Part shown: positions 8,683 to 16,679 of the stretch, in pieces
Numbering within the stretch: the stretch's first letter is position 1
How the letters are laid out: every line of letters starts with the position of its first letter
Assembly: GCA_021730285.1 (NCBI GenBank)
Contig: CP082962.1
Span: forward strand, 3,977,501 to 4,041,500
Direction of reading: 5' to 3'
Origin: Desulfovibrio sp. JY
Lineage (GTDB): Bacteria > Desulfobacterota > Desulfovibrionia > Desulfovibrionales > Desulfovibrionaceae
DNA: 64,000 nt
Notes under the pieces: model-generated
The model's database searches: none
What the model was told of the DNA's origin: nothing
Seen by the model: the letters and a program-made list of their open reading frames with translations, nothing else
Position numbers and translations under genes: made by a program

Positions 8683-8968
8683 CAGCAGTCTAGCGTTTCC
8701 TGGTGGGGAGGACGGCCGGGGACGGCACCTTGGGTGGCAAGCCGGCGACAACCGACTTACACCTGCAAAGGAGCGGCCCCCGGGCTGGTGGTCTAAGGCT
8801 GCTGGACGAAATAGCGGCGGTCAGCGGCGGACTTCGCTTACGCGCCAACGTGGCGATGGCGGGATTGAGGGGGGGGCTGCTGGACGAGGCGGAGGCGGAA
8901 TGCACTGCGCAACCATCCCCCGGCACTCTCGCTTCGAGCCCTTGCCGTACCGTGGCAAGGGCTCTTTT
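8683..8968 (+). ncRNA. Candidate structured non-coding RNA with terminator
   Basis: No credible protein is encoded on either strand, but the segment folds. GCAGT (8685-8689) pairs with ACTGC (8904-8908), and directly inside GCGTTTCC (8693-8700) pairs with GGAATGC (8897-8903), giving a long-range closing stem. A perfect 10-bp hairpin with T-run follows at 8937. A 13-base motif GGCTGCTGGACGA is repeated at 8797 and 8875, and there are at least seven GGA triplets. A closing stem around a large internal region would suit a 6S-like RNA, and GGA repeats would suit a CsrA-binding RNA, but I recognise neither. The promoter is not clear (GATAAA at 8666 is a weak -10). Confidence 0.45.
8937..8968 (+). 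terminator. Rho-independent terminator
   Basis: AGCCCTTGCC (8937-8946) pairs perfectly with GGCAAGGGCT (8954-8963) around a 7-base loop, then CTTTT on the plus strand. Both neighbouring protein genes are on the minus strand, so this terminator implies a plus-strand transcript ending here, the main argument for the RNA at 8683. Confidence 0.8.
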
Positions 8969-9014
8969 CATTCGAGGCTCTCGTCCCGCGTCGGGAAAAC
9001 CCGCGCCCTTTCCC

Positions 9015-9815
9015 TCACTCCTTGATCAGCGACTCCATGGCCGCATCCACGCCGGCCCCCTCGTGCACGATGGCCGTCACCGCCGCGAGCAGTTTCGCCG
9101 GGGCCGGGTCCTGGAAAATGTTGCGCCCGACCGAAAGCCCCGCTCCGCCGGCCGCCACGCTGCCCGCGATCATCTCCAAAAGCGCACGCCGCGAATCGAC
9201 CTTCGGCCCGCCGGCAATGACCACCGGCACGCAGCAGCCGGCCACCACCCGGGCGAAACTGTCCGGATCGCCGGTGTAGGGCACCTTAACGATGTCCGCG
9301 CCAAGCTCGTTGCCGACCCGGGCGCAGTGGGCCACCACATCGGCGTCAAACTGGTTTTTGACTTTGGGTCCGCGGGCATACACCATGGCCAGGACCGGCA
9401 CGCTCCAGGACGCCGCCGCCTCGGTCACCCGCCCCAGGTCGTCGAGCATGCGCGCCTCGGTTTCGTCGCCAAGGTTCACATGCACGGACACGGCATCGGC
9501 CCCGAGCTTGATCGCCTCCTCCACCGTGCACACCAGCGTCTTGGCATTGGGGAAAGGCGACAGGTCGGTACTGGCCGAAAGGTGGATGATGAGCCCCACG
9601 TCGCGACCGCGCGCCCGGTGGCCGCAGCGTACCACGCCCTTGTGCATGAGCACGGCATTGGCCCCGCCGGCCACGATATTGGTCACGGTCCCACGCATGT
9701 CGGCAATGCCTTCGATGGGGCCAACGGATACGCCGTGGTCCAGGGGCACGATAATGGTACGCCCGGTGTCGCGGTTGATGATGCGTTCCAGACGGATGGA
9801 TTTGCCGATGTTCAT
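9015..9815 (-). CDS. 2-amino-3,7-dideoxy-D-threo-hept-6-ulosonate (ADTH) synthase
   Basis: A 266-residue DhnA/class I aldolase-type TIM barrel. The motifs [57 protein letters not shown] (Schiff-base Lys), [10 protein letters not shown] and GRNIFQ run closely parallel to the methanogen enzyme MJ0400. That enzyme condenses a deoxy-ketohexose phosphate with aspartate semialdehyde in the alternative route to 3-dehydroquinate. The ATG at 9815 has an AAGGAG SD. Its partner, 3-dehydroquinate synthase II, is not in this window. A Tyr-rich leader ORF and terminator immediately upstream suggest control by Tyr-tRNA charging. A plain fructose-bisphosphate aldolase is the less likely alternative. Confidence 0.85.
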   Translation of the reverse strand: MNIGKSIRLERIINRDTGRTIIVPLDHGVSVGPIEGIADMRGTVTNIVAGGANAVLMHKGVVRCGHRARGRDVGLIIHLSASTDLSPFPNAKTLVCTVEEAIKLGADAVSVHVNLGDETEARMLDDLGRVTEAAASWSVPVLAMVYARGPKVKNQFDADVVAHCARVGNELGADIVKVPYTGDPDSFARVVAGCCVPVVIAGGPKVDSRRALLEMIAGSVAAGGAGLSVGRNIFQDPAPAKLLAAVTAIVHEGAGVDAAMESLIKE

Positions 9816-9872
9816 GGTCGTTCTCCTTGGCTGTGTTATCGCCAGGGGTCCGGGGAGTCCCGGTCGACCAAC

Positions 9873-9905
9873 AAAAAGGGCCGCCGGGCAATCTGCCCGC
9901 GGCCC
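9873..9905 (-). terminator. Attenuator terminator in the ADTH synthase leader
   Basis: On the minus strand a 12-bp GC stem (9894-9905 with 9878-9890, one bulged base, 3-base loop) is followed directly by TTTTT. It lies 58 bases before the ADTH synthase start and 27 bases after the leader stop, where an attenuator should be. Its 5' arm contains GGGCCGC, which can alternatively pair with GCGGCCC at 9937-9943, inside the leader's own palindrome. Confidence 0.75.
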
Positions 9906-9925
9906 CAGTCGGCGGTGTTGTGGAT

Positions 9926-9943
9926 GCGGCCCTATAGGGCCGC
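9926..9943. promoter_or_regulatory. Palindrome spanning the leader stop codon (switch element)
   Basis: A perfect 18-base palindrome (GCGGCCCTA TAGGGCCGC) contains the last sense codon and the TAG stop of the leader ORF. Either half can pair with the other half or with an arm of the downstream terminator, giving mutually exclusive structures. A ribosome at the stop codon would mask it, favouring the terminator. Confidence 0.6.
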
Positions 9944-10030
9944 GCCACCCGCCAAGCCGCGAGCGCGTCGGCCGTAATAATAATACGAACCGGCAAAAAG
10001 AGTACGCGTGGCGTTGGTGCGGGTGAACAT
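9932..10030 (-). CDS. Leader peptide with four consecutive Tyr codons (attenuator)
   Basis: A 32-codon ORF starting [15 protein letters not shown] and running through TAT-TAT-TAT-TAC (9974-9985) to a TAG at 9932-9934. Four adjacent tyrosines in a tiny ORF, followed by alternative GC-rich stems and a terminator and then by the first enzyme of aromatic biosynthesis, match the layout of ribosome-mediated attenuators such as trpL and pheL. Stalling at scarce Tyr-tRNA would let an antiterminator form; fast translation to the stop would allow termination. The ATG lies 9 bases after the bioD stop. A GAGAGGA SD is about 12 bases away, and the proposed promoter would make the mRNA almost leaderless. 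Confidence 0.75.
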   Translation of the reverse strand: MFTRTNATRTLFAGSYYYYGRRARGLAGGAAL

Positions 10031-10036
10031 GACTTT

Positions 10037-10065
10037 TTTCTAGTCCTCTCCCGCTTCCCCGTCAA
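10037..10065 (-). promoter_or_regulatory. Predicted sigma-70 promoter for the Tyr leader/ADTH synthase
   Basis: On the minus strand TTGACG (10060-10065) and TAGAAA (10037-10042) are separated by 17 bases. The -10 element overlaps the bioD stop codon. Transcription would begin close to 10030, at or next to the leader ATG. Confidence 0.5.
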
Positions 10066-10681
10066 GCCCGGGAATGGCGGCGAAGGTAAATCCCGAAGCG
10101 TCGTAACGGGCCACGACCTTGCCGGGAAACTCGCTTTCCAGCTCCGCCGCGTTGCGGTCGGCGTGGCGCGGGGACTCGGCGAAGTGGTCGTTTAATACGA
10201 TGCCGGTGAAGGCCAGCTTGTGGCGCAAAATGAAATGGCCGTAGACAATGGCGTCGGACAGGCAGCCCAGACGGTTGGGCACGACCAGCAACACTTCGAG
10301 TCCCAGGGCCAGGGCGAAGTGGTAGTTGTAGCGCCGCGTGGCCAGGGGCACGCCGATGCCTCCGGCCGTTTCCACGAGCAGTACGTCGCGCTCGCCCGCC
10401 ATGGCCTCGATACGCGACACGCACGCCTCGAAGGGAAAGGGATCGAACACGAAACAGGGCGAGGCCGGCTCGGTCGCCGTGTAGAGCGTGACGGCGTCTT
10501 CCCGGGCCAAGCCGGTCCTTTGGGCCACGAAGGCCGCGTCGTCGTCCTCGGGGTAACCCGTGGCCACGGGCTTGACGTAGCGCACGGACCTGCCCTGCTC
10601 AAGGAGCATCCCGGTAAAAAACGCCGAGAAAAACGACTTGCCGATGCCCGTGCCGGTCCCTGTGATCAGATAACGTTTCAT
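10040..10681 (-). CDS. bioD: Dethiobiotin synthetase
   Basis: Closes the ureido ring of dethiobiotin from diaminopelargonic acid, CO2 and ATP. The 213-residue protein starts with the P-loop [11 protein letters not shown], has the substrate Lys in YVKPVATG and the [14 protein letters not shown] motif. The start overlaps the bioA stop in an ATGA, so bioA and bioD are translationally coupled. Confidence 0.95.
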   Translation of the reverse strand: MKRYLITGTGTGIGKSFFSAFFTGMLLEQGRSVRYVKPVATGYPEDDDAAFVAQRTGLAREDAVTLYTATEPASPCFVFDPFPFEACVSRIEAMAGERDVLLVETAGGIGVPLATRRYNYHFALALGLEVLLVVPNRLGCLSDAIVYGHFILRHKLAFTGIVLNDHFAESPRHADRNAAELESEFPGKVVARYDASGFTFAAIPGLDGEAGED

Positions 10682-12021
10682 CCCAAAACCGCCTTGACCG
10701 AATCGAGGGCGATGTCGGTCAGCTTGTCAATCTCTTCGAGCGTAATGACGTAGGGCGGCATGAAGTAGACGATGTCGCACAGGTTTCGCAGCCAGGCCCC
10801 CCGCTTCTTGGCTTCCTGGTAGATGCGAAAGCCCGTGCGCGCCTTCCAGTCGAAGGGGATCCTGCGCTCGGGATCGGCGTAGAGTTCCACCGCCGTGATC
10901 CAGCCCGTGGAACGGATATCCACCGTGTGCCGGTAGCCGGCGAAGCGCTCATGCACCGCCTTGTGCAGGTAGTCGATCTTGGCCCGGTTGGCCGCGATGA
11001 CGTCGTCCTCCTCGAAGATGCGAAGCGTTTCGCAGGCAGCCGCGCAGGCAAGGGGATTGCCGGTGTAGCTGTGGGAGTGCAAGAACGCCTTGTCCTCCAC
11101 GAAATCGTGGTAAAAGGCGTCGAAGACCGCGTCGGTGGTCAGCACCACGGAAAGGGGCAAGGTGCCGCTGGTGATGCCCTTGGACAGGCACATGAAGTCC
11201 GGGGACACGCCTGCCTGCTCGCAGGCGAACATGGTGCCCGTGCGGCCGAATCCCACTGCGATCTCGTCGGCGATGAAATGGATGCCGGCCGATGTCGTTG
11301 CCTGGCGCAACTTGGTCAGGTAGGACGGCGGGTACATGCGGAAATTGCCGGCGCACTGGACCAGCGGCTCGACGATGACGCCGGAGAGCACGTCCTTATG
11401 GGCGTCGATGGCCTCCTGCATGGCGGCGAAACACGGCGCGTCGCAGCCTTCGCGGCTGCGGCCGTAGGGACAGTTGAAGCAGTCCGGCCCGGCCACCTCG
11501 ATCTGCTCCACGAAAAGCGGCACAAACGGCGCGGCATAGAGCCTGTCGCCGCAGACGCCGAGCGCCCCGGCCGTCTCGCCGTGGTAGCCGTTGGAGAGGA
11601 AAAGGAACCGGCATTTTTCGGGATGGCCCAGGTTGCGCCAGGAGGCATGGCTCATTTTGAGCGCCGCTTCCACCGCGCATGACCCGTTGTCCGCAAAAAA
11701 AACCCGCGTCAAACCTTCCGTGGCGATCGCCAGCAATCGGGCGGCCAGTTCCTCGGCCGGAGCATGGGTGACATCGGCGAAAATGACATGCTCCAGGCGG
11801 CCAAGCTGGTCGGTCACGGCCCGGATGATCCTTGGGTTGGCATGGCCGAAGAGGTTCACCCACCACGAGGAAATAGCGTCTATATAGGCGTTTCCCTCAC
11901 GGTCGTAGAGGTAAATCCCTTGACCCCGATCCATAAAGACGGGAGGATAACTCTCGTGATCCTTCATTTGGGTGCAGGGATGCCAGATCGGCATGGCCTG
12001 TTTCCCGGAACCAAATGGCAT
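10678..12021 (-). CDS. bioA: Adenosylmethionine-8-amino-7-oxononanoate aminotransferase
   Basis: Transfers the amino group of S-adenosylmethionine to KAPA, giving DAPA. The 447-residue fold-type I class III aminotransferase begins IWHPCTQMKDHESYPPV, has the PLP Lys in CLSKGITSGTLPLS and the glycine-rich SNGYHGETAGALG. The ATG at 12021 has an AAGGAAG SD. This start codon overlaps that of bioF on the other strand, so both promoters must lie inside the opposing coding regions. No BirA operator-like dyad was found here. Confidence 0.95.
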   Translation of the reverse strand: MPFGSGKQAMPIWHPCTQMKDHESYPPVFMDRGQGIYLYDREGNAYIDAISSWWVNLFGHANPRIIRAVTDQLGRLEHVIFADVTHAPAEELAARLLAIATEGLTRVFFADNGSCAVEAALKMSHASWRNLGHPEKCRFLFLSNGYHGETAGALGVCGDRLYAAPFVPLFVEQIEVAGPDCFNCPYGRSREGCDAPCFAAMQEAIDAHKDVLSGVIVEPLVQCAGNFRMYPPSYLTKLRQATTSAGIHFIADEIAVGFGRTGTMFACEQAGVSPDFMCLSKGITSGTLPLSVVLTTDAVFDAFYHDFVEDKAFLHSHSYTGNPLACAAACETLRIFEEDDVIAANRAKIDYLHKAVHERFAGYRHTVDIRSTGWITAVELYADPERRIPFDWKARTGFRIYQEAKKRGAWLRNLCDIVYFMPPYVITLEEIDKLTDIALDSVKAVLG

Positions 12022-13198
12022 GAGTACTTCCTTTTTCGGCAAACATATCGTGCCCGAGGCGGCCAAGCTTCGCAACTCGGACAGCTTCCGGACCATCCCG
12101 CCGATCGATGACGGCGCGGCCCGGGAAATCCTCTATTCCGGCACGCGACTTTTAAACCTCGCCTCCAATAACTACCTCGGCCTGTCCGGGCATCCGGACC
12201 TCATCGAGGGGTCGGTCAAGGCGCTCACGCGCCACGGCTGTTCCTCCGGGGCCTCGCGGCTGGTCACGGGCAACTTCGCCCTGGCCGAGACCCTGGAAGC
12301 GGAACTGGCCACGTTCAAGTACCAGGAGGCGGCCCTGGTGACCGGCAGCGGCTACGCCGCCAATCTGGCCGTTTTTTCCGCCCTGGCCGACCGCCACACC
12401 GTGGTTTTTTCCGACCGCCTCAACCATGCCAGCATCATCGACGGCATACGCCTGTCCGGAGCCCGGCTCGTGCGCTACCGCCATCTGGACATGGAGCACC
12501 TGGAAAAGCTGCTCATGCGGGAGGGGCAGGTCGACAAGAAAATCATCGTCACGGACACGGTTTTCAGCATGGACGGCGACGTGGCTCCCTTAGCGCGGAT
12601 CGTCGAGCTTGGCAAAGCCCACGGGGCGCTGGTGGTCGTGGACGAAGCCCACGCCACCGGGGTGATCGGCCGGGGCCGGGGGCTTTCCGCCGCACTCGGG
12701 CTCTCCGACGACGTGGACGTGCATGTGGGCACCCTGAGCAAGGCGCTCGGGTCCCACGGCGGTTTTATCGCCGGCCGGGTGGAGACCATCGAACTGCTGC
12801 GAAACCGCGGCCGTTCGTTCATTTTTTCCACCGCCCTGCCGCCGGCGGTCCTGGGCGCGTCCCTGGCGGCGCTGCGCCACATCAAGTCCAACCCCGCCGA
12901 CGGGGCGCGGCTGATGCGTATCGCCAAGGAAATCCGCGACCACCTGGGCGGGCTCGGCTTCGACACCATGGGCTCCACCACCCAGATCATCCCTGTGGCC
13001 TGCGGCCGCAACCGGGTGGCGTTGCACGCCCAGTCGCTCCTTATGGCCGAAGGGCTGCTCGTGGCGGCGGTACGGCCGCCCACCGTTCCCGACGGCACGG
13101 CACGGCTTCGCCTGTCGCTTCGCGCCGACCTCACGCGCGATGACTTAAAACGCATCCGGCTCGGCTTTTCCAGGCTCCGCGTCTCGTTTTTCCCATGA
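12020..13198 (+). CDS. bioF: 8-amino-7-oxononanoate synthase
   Basis: Condenses pimeloyl-ACP with alanine to KAPA. The 392 residues show LLNLASNNYLGLSGHP, the PLP Lys in HVGTLSKALGSHGG and VVVDEAHATGVIG, the signature of alpha-oxoamine synthases. The ATG at 12020 keeps the expected N-terminus, although its SD is weak; in-frame GTG 11972 and ATG 11993 are alternatives that would overlap bioA further. It heads the plus-strand biotin operon, each following gene overlapping by four bases. Confidence 0.94.
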   Translation: MSTSFFGKHIVPEAAKLRNSDSFRTIPPIDDGAAREILYSGTRLLNLASNNYLGLSGHPDLIEGSVKALTRHGCSSGASRLVTGNFALAETLEAELATFKYQEAALVTGSGYAANLAVFSALADRHTVVFSDRLNHASIIDGIRLSGARLVRYRHLDMEHLEKLLMREGQVDKKIIVTDTVFSMDGDVAPLARIVELGKAHGALVVVDEAHATGVIGRGRGLSAALGLSDDVDVHVGTLSKALGSHGGFIAGRVETIELLRNRGRSFIFSTALPPAVLGASLAALRHIKSNPADGARLMRIAKEIRDHLGGLGFDTMGSTTQIIPVACGRNRVALHAQSLLMAEGLLVAAVRPPTVPDGTARLRLSLRADLTRDDLKRIRLGFSRLRVSFFP

Positions 13199-13797
13199 CC
13201 GGCCGTTTTTTTCTTTCCGGCTGGGCCGGACCCGAAACGCTCTTCCCCGATTTTCCGAGCGGATGGATCGTTCGCGCTCCGTTTCTTGACGGAGACGAGG
13301 AAACGCTTGTGGCCGAAATCGCCCGAAGCGGCGGTACGGCGCTTGTGGGCTGGTCCACGGGCGCGCACATGATCGTCAAGCACGCGGCGAGGCTCGTGCC
13401 CCGCTTTGGCCGCATCGTGCTGTTCGCGCCCTTTGCCCGTTTCGGCGACAGCCTGCCCGGCCGCATCACCCGGGCCATGGCCACCGGCCTGGCCGCCGAT
13501 GCCGAGAGCACGACCCGGGCATTCTGGAAAAACTGCGGCGTGCCGGGCGCCCCGGCCTGGAATCCCGACTGGGCCGCGCCCCTGACAGCCGGCCTTGCGT
13601 ACCTGCTTGCGTCCGAAGCCACGGGAACGCCGGTCCCGGCCGGCAATGTCACGGTCTTTCACGGCAACGCCGACCGCATCGTGCGCCGCCAGGCCGTTTA
13701 CAAAGCCTTGGCGTTGCTCCCGGGCGCGCGCTTTACCGAATTTCCCGGCGGCCACTATCCCGATCCGGCCGTGCTCGGGGCTGCGATTTCCCAATGA
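13195..13797 (+). CDS. Alpha/beta hydrolase, probable pimeloyl-ACP methyl ester esterase
   Basis: A small 200-residue hydrolase between bioF and bioC, overlapping both by ATGA. The nucleophile elbow is G-W-S-T-G-A, with the acid in HGNADRIV and the His in FPGGHYPDP. BioC methylates malonyl-ACP to disguise it for fatty acid synthesis, and an esterase must later remove the methyl group. Its place in the operon makes this protein the obvious candidate. It is shorter than BioH and I could not match it confidently to BioG, BioK, BioJ or BioV, so no symbol is given. Confidence 0.75.
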   Translation: MTGRFFLSGWAGPETLFPDFPSGWIVRAPFLDGDEETLVAEIARSGGTALVGWSTGAHMIVKHAARLVPRFGRIVLFAPFARFGDSLPGRITRAMATGLAADAESTTRAFWKNCGVPGAPAWNPDWAAPLTAGLAYLLASEATGTPVPAGNVTVFHGNADRIVRRQAVYKALALLPGARFTEFPGGHYPDPAVLGAAISQ

Positions 13798-14558
13798 CGA
13801 CACCCATTCGCGGACGTTTCGACCGGGCCGGGGCCACCTACGAGGCCGCCGCCCGGGTCCAGCGGCTGGTGGCCGCGCGGCTGGCGGCGCTTTGTCCGCC
13901 GGTCCTTTCTGGGCGCGTGCTGGAGATCGGGGCCGGCAGCGGCCTGCTTACGCGAAACCTCACCCCGCGCCTGGCTCCCGGGGCGGCCTACGTGGCCCTG
14001 GACCTCTCCCCGGGCATGCTGCGAAACGCCGCCATGCCCGGCGCGCAAAAACTCGCGGCCGACGGCGAACACCCGCCCTTTTTACCGGGAACCTTCGATT
14101 TTCTGGCCTCGGCCTCGGCCATGCATTGGTACGCCGACCCGGCCGCATCTTTCGCGGCCGACCTGGCCCTTCTGCGCCCCGGCGGCGATTTCGCCATCGC
14201 GGTCTATGTGGACGGGACGCTTGGCGAGCTCGAAGAAGCGTCGCGGGCCACGGGCTTCGGCTCGATCTATCCCATGCGGCCGGCGGCCTCTTACAAGGCG
14301 CTCTTCACGGACCTGACCGGGGGGCTGGCGCGATTCGAGGAAAAACGCCATGTGGTGACGTATGGCAGCGTCGGGGAACTGTTGCGGGCGCTTCAAGGCG
14401 CGGGCGTCACCCACACGCCGGGGACAAAGGTGGGCAGCCCGGCCCGGTATCGGGAGTTCGTGCGCTATTACGCGAAGCGTTTTGGCGGGGATGCGGGTGT
14501 AAGCGCGACCTACGCGACACTCTATGCCTGGGGCCGGCGCGCCCTTGGCGCATCCTGA
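13794..14558 (+). CDS. bioC: Malonyl-ACP O-methyltransferase
   Basis: Starts pimelate synthesis by methylating the free carboxyl of malonyl-ACP. The 254-residue SAM-dependent enzyme begins RGRFDRAGATYEAAARVQ, the usual BioC opening, then has motif I VLEIGAGSGLLT, the post-I acid in VALDLS and the LASASAMHWY segment. The ATGA overlap with the hydrolase indicates coupling. The last 37 bases are shared with the antisense membrane protein gene ending at 14522. Confidence 0.92.
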   Translation: MTTPIRGRFDRAGATYEAAARVQRLVAARLAALCPPVLSGRVLEIGAGSGLLTRNLTPRLAPGAAYVALDLSPGMLRNAAMPGAQKLAADGEHPPFLPGTFDFLASASAMHWYADPAASFAADLALLRPGGDFAIAVYVDGTLGELEEASRATGFGSIYPMRPAASYKALFTDLTGGLARFEEKRHVVTYGSVGELLRALQGAGVTHTPGTKVGSPARYREFVRYYAKRFGGDAGVSATYATLYAWGRRALGAS

Positions 14559-14983
14559 AGTATCCCCCGCTTGTCCAGCCGCCAGGCGTAATAGACCACA
14601 GCTCCGAACAGCACGATGCCGAACGCCTGGGCGGTAAGCGCCGCCGGGGCCGTCACCGCCGCCGGATCGGCCCTGAACCAGACCACGGCCGTGGAAAAGA
14701 GGTTCATCGCAAACGCCACGGCCAGCACGTTCACCGCCTGCTTGCGCAACCCCAAAAGAAGCGTCACCCCGACCAGCGTCAGCGCCGCGTTGACGTAGCC
14801 GATCACCCGGTCCCACACCGTGAACTTGGCCAGAAACGCCTGCTGCTCCGGCGTCAGGTTCACGCCGCCGGCCGCGACGAAAAAAAGCCCCATGATGATC
14901 TGGATCGAGCTGATCATATAAAAGAGAAAAATGACCCAGACCAGGATGGGCCGCTTGCGCTTGGGGGTCTGTGCGTCGGTCAT
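14522..14983 (-). CDS. Small four-helix membrane protein, function unknown
   Basis: 153 residues with about four hydrophobic segments (roughly 13-37, 60-80, 86-103 and 113-133), a positively charged N-terminus (TPKRKRP) and an Arg-rich tail. I recognise no family. The ATG at 14983 is preceded by AAGGAGG on the minus strand. Its 3' end overlaps the bioC 3' end in antisense, so the two transcripts converge without a terminator. Confidence 0.65.
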   Translation of the reverse strand: MTDAQTPKRKRPILVWVIFLFYMISSIQIIMGLFFVAAGGVNLTPEQQAFLAKFTVWDRVIGYVNAALTLVGVTLLLGLRKQAVNVLAVAFAMNLFSTAVVWFRADPAAVTAPAALTAQAFGIVLFGAVVYYAWRLDKRGILQDAPRARRPQA

Positions 14984-15120
14984 GGCCGCCTCCTTTCTTC
15001 GGCGACACTACGAAGCCGGCGACGCGGCGTCAAACCTGCCGGGAGCGCGTCGGGCCCCGCCTCGACAAACCGCCCGGTTCGCCTTACATAAATTGAAGCC
15101 AGTAGCACGGGGGAGGTGGC

Positions 15121-16542
15121 ATGGCGAAGATTCTGGTTATCGACGACGACACCCATATTCGAGAAGTGTGCAAGCTGGTCATCGAAAGCATGGGCCACGA
15201 GGTCACGGCCAAGCCCAGCCTGGGCAAGGGACTCGAGGCCCTGGATGCGGAATTTTACGACGTGGTCTACCTCGACGTGGACCTGCCCGACGGCAACGGC
15301 CTGCTGTCCATTCCCAAGATCACCGACCGCGACAAGGCGCCGGAAGTCATTATCTTCACCGGCGCAAGCTACCCCAACGGCGCGGAGCTGGCCATCAAAA
15401 ACGGCGCCTGGGACTACATCGAAAAGCCGGCCACGGCCGAGTCCATGACCCTGCCGCTGATCCGCGCCCTGCAGTACCGCAAGGAGAAATTCGCCCACCG
15501 CCCCCCCACCGTGGCCTTAAAGCGCGACGGCATCATCGGCAATAGCCAGCGCGTGGCCGCCTGCCTGGATCTCGTGGCCCAGGCCGCCAACGCCGACGCC
15601 AATACGCTCATCACCGGCGAGACCGGCACCGGCAAGGAACTTTTCGCCCGGGCCATCCACGACAACAGCGAACGGGCCGAGGGGCCGTTCGTGGTGGTCG
15701 ATTGCTCGAGCCTCACCGAAACGCTCATCGAGTCCGTACTCTTCGGCCATGCCAAGGGCGCTTTTACCGGCGCGGAAAAAAAGCAGGAAGGGCTCATCAA
15801 GCAGGCCGACAAGGGAACGCTCTTTCTCGACGAGGTGGGTGAACTCCCTTTTGCCCAGCAAAAGGCCTTTTTGCGCGTGCTCCAGGAGCGCCGCTTCCGT
15901 CCGGTCGGGGCCAAGGAAGAGGAGACGAGCGATTTCCGGCTGGTGGCCGCCACCAACAAGGACCTCGAGGCCATGGTCGCCGCAGGCGATTTCCGCAACG
16001 ACCTGCTCTTCCGCCTGCGCACCATGCATATCCACATTCCGCCCCTGCGTCAGCGCGGCGAGGATATCCGGGAACTGACCATCTATTACATGAACGCCTT
16101 TTGCAAAAAGTACAAAGTGCCGCTCAAGGGCTTTTCCCCGGAGTTCCTCGACAGCCTCACGGAATACGACTGGCCGGGCAACGTGCGCGAACTGGTCAAC
16201 CTCATGGAAAACATCATCGTGCGCGCCCAGTTCGAGCCCACGCTGTATCCCAAGCACCTGCCGCCCGAAGTGCGCATCCGCATCATGAGCGGCAAACGCC
16301 AGGAAGCGGCCAACGGCCAGGAGCTGGAACTGGCGCCGCAGCTCGAACAGCCCGAAGCCGCCCATGGCGAGATGACCATCACGCCCTTCGACAACTACAA
16401 GAAGGAAACCGAGTTCCGGTATTTCAAGGCGCTCATGCAGCAGGCCGGCGGCGACATCCACAAAGCCTGCGAGATGTCCGACCTCGGCAAGCAAAGCCTC
16501 TACCGCTACCTGCGCATTCACGGCATCGCGACGCGTCCGTAA
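15121..16542 (+). CDS. Sigma-54-dependent response regulator (NtrC family), orphan
   Basis: 473 residues. A receiver domain at 1-120 has probable phospho-acceptor D52 (YLDVDLP). The AAA+ domain at about 138-370 has Walker A GETGTGKE (166-173), an intact GAFTGA loop (213-218) for sigma-54 contact, Walker B GTLFLDEVGE and WPGNVREL. A C-terminal helical region ending KACEMSDLGKQSLYRYLR is a Fis-type DNA-binding domain. The ATG follows a GGGAGG SD. No histidine kinase adjoins it, so its partner and targets are unknown. Confidence 0.92.
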   Translation: MAKILVIDDDTHIREVCKLVIESMGHEVTAKPSLGKGLEALDAEFYDVVYLDVDLPDGNGLLSIPKITDRDKAPEVIIFTGASYPNGAELAIKNGAWDYIEKPATAESMTLPLIRALQYRKEKFAHRPPTVALKRDGIIGNSQRVAACLDLVAQAANADANTLITGETGTGKELFARAIHDNSERAEGPFVVVDCSSLTETLIESVLFGHAKGAFTGAEKKQEGLIKQADKGTLFLDEVGELPFAQQKAFLRVLQERRFRPVGAKEEETSDFRLVAATNKDLEAMVAAGDFRNDLLFRLRTMHIHIPPLRQRGEDIRELTIYYMNAFCKKYKVPLKGFSPEFLDSLTEYDWPGNVRELVNLMENIIVRAQFEPTLYPKHLPPEVRIRIMSGKRQEAANGQELELAPQLEQPEAAHGEMTITPFDNYKKETEFRYFKALMQQAGGDIHKACEMSDLGKQSLYRYLRIHGIATRP

Positions 16543-16561
16543 GGGAATATGGAAAGACAGT

Positions 16562-16618
16562 GCGAGAGGGGAAACCCTTTGAAAAGGGTTCTCCCCTCTC
16601 GCGCTCTCCCTTTCCTAA
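16562..16618 (+). repeat. Intergenic palindrome, family A copy 1
   Basis: GCGAGAGGGG-AAACCCTTT pairs with AAAGGGTTCTCCCCTCTCGC (hairpin 16562-16602, one bulged base), followed by the conserved tail gctctccctttcctaaa. It lies between the convergent response regulator and guanine deaminase genes and may end transcription from the plus side. Other copies: 29019, 44546, 51762, 54115 (reversed), 55136 (reversed). Confidence 0.85.
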
Positions 16619-16679
16619 ACTTTTCGGCCAGGGGGAGGCCATGCCTTGCGGGTGGGAGGCGGGCCTTGAAAGATCCTCT

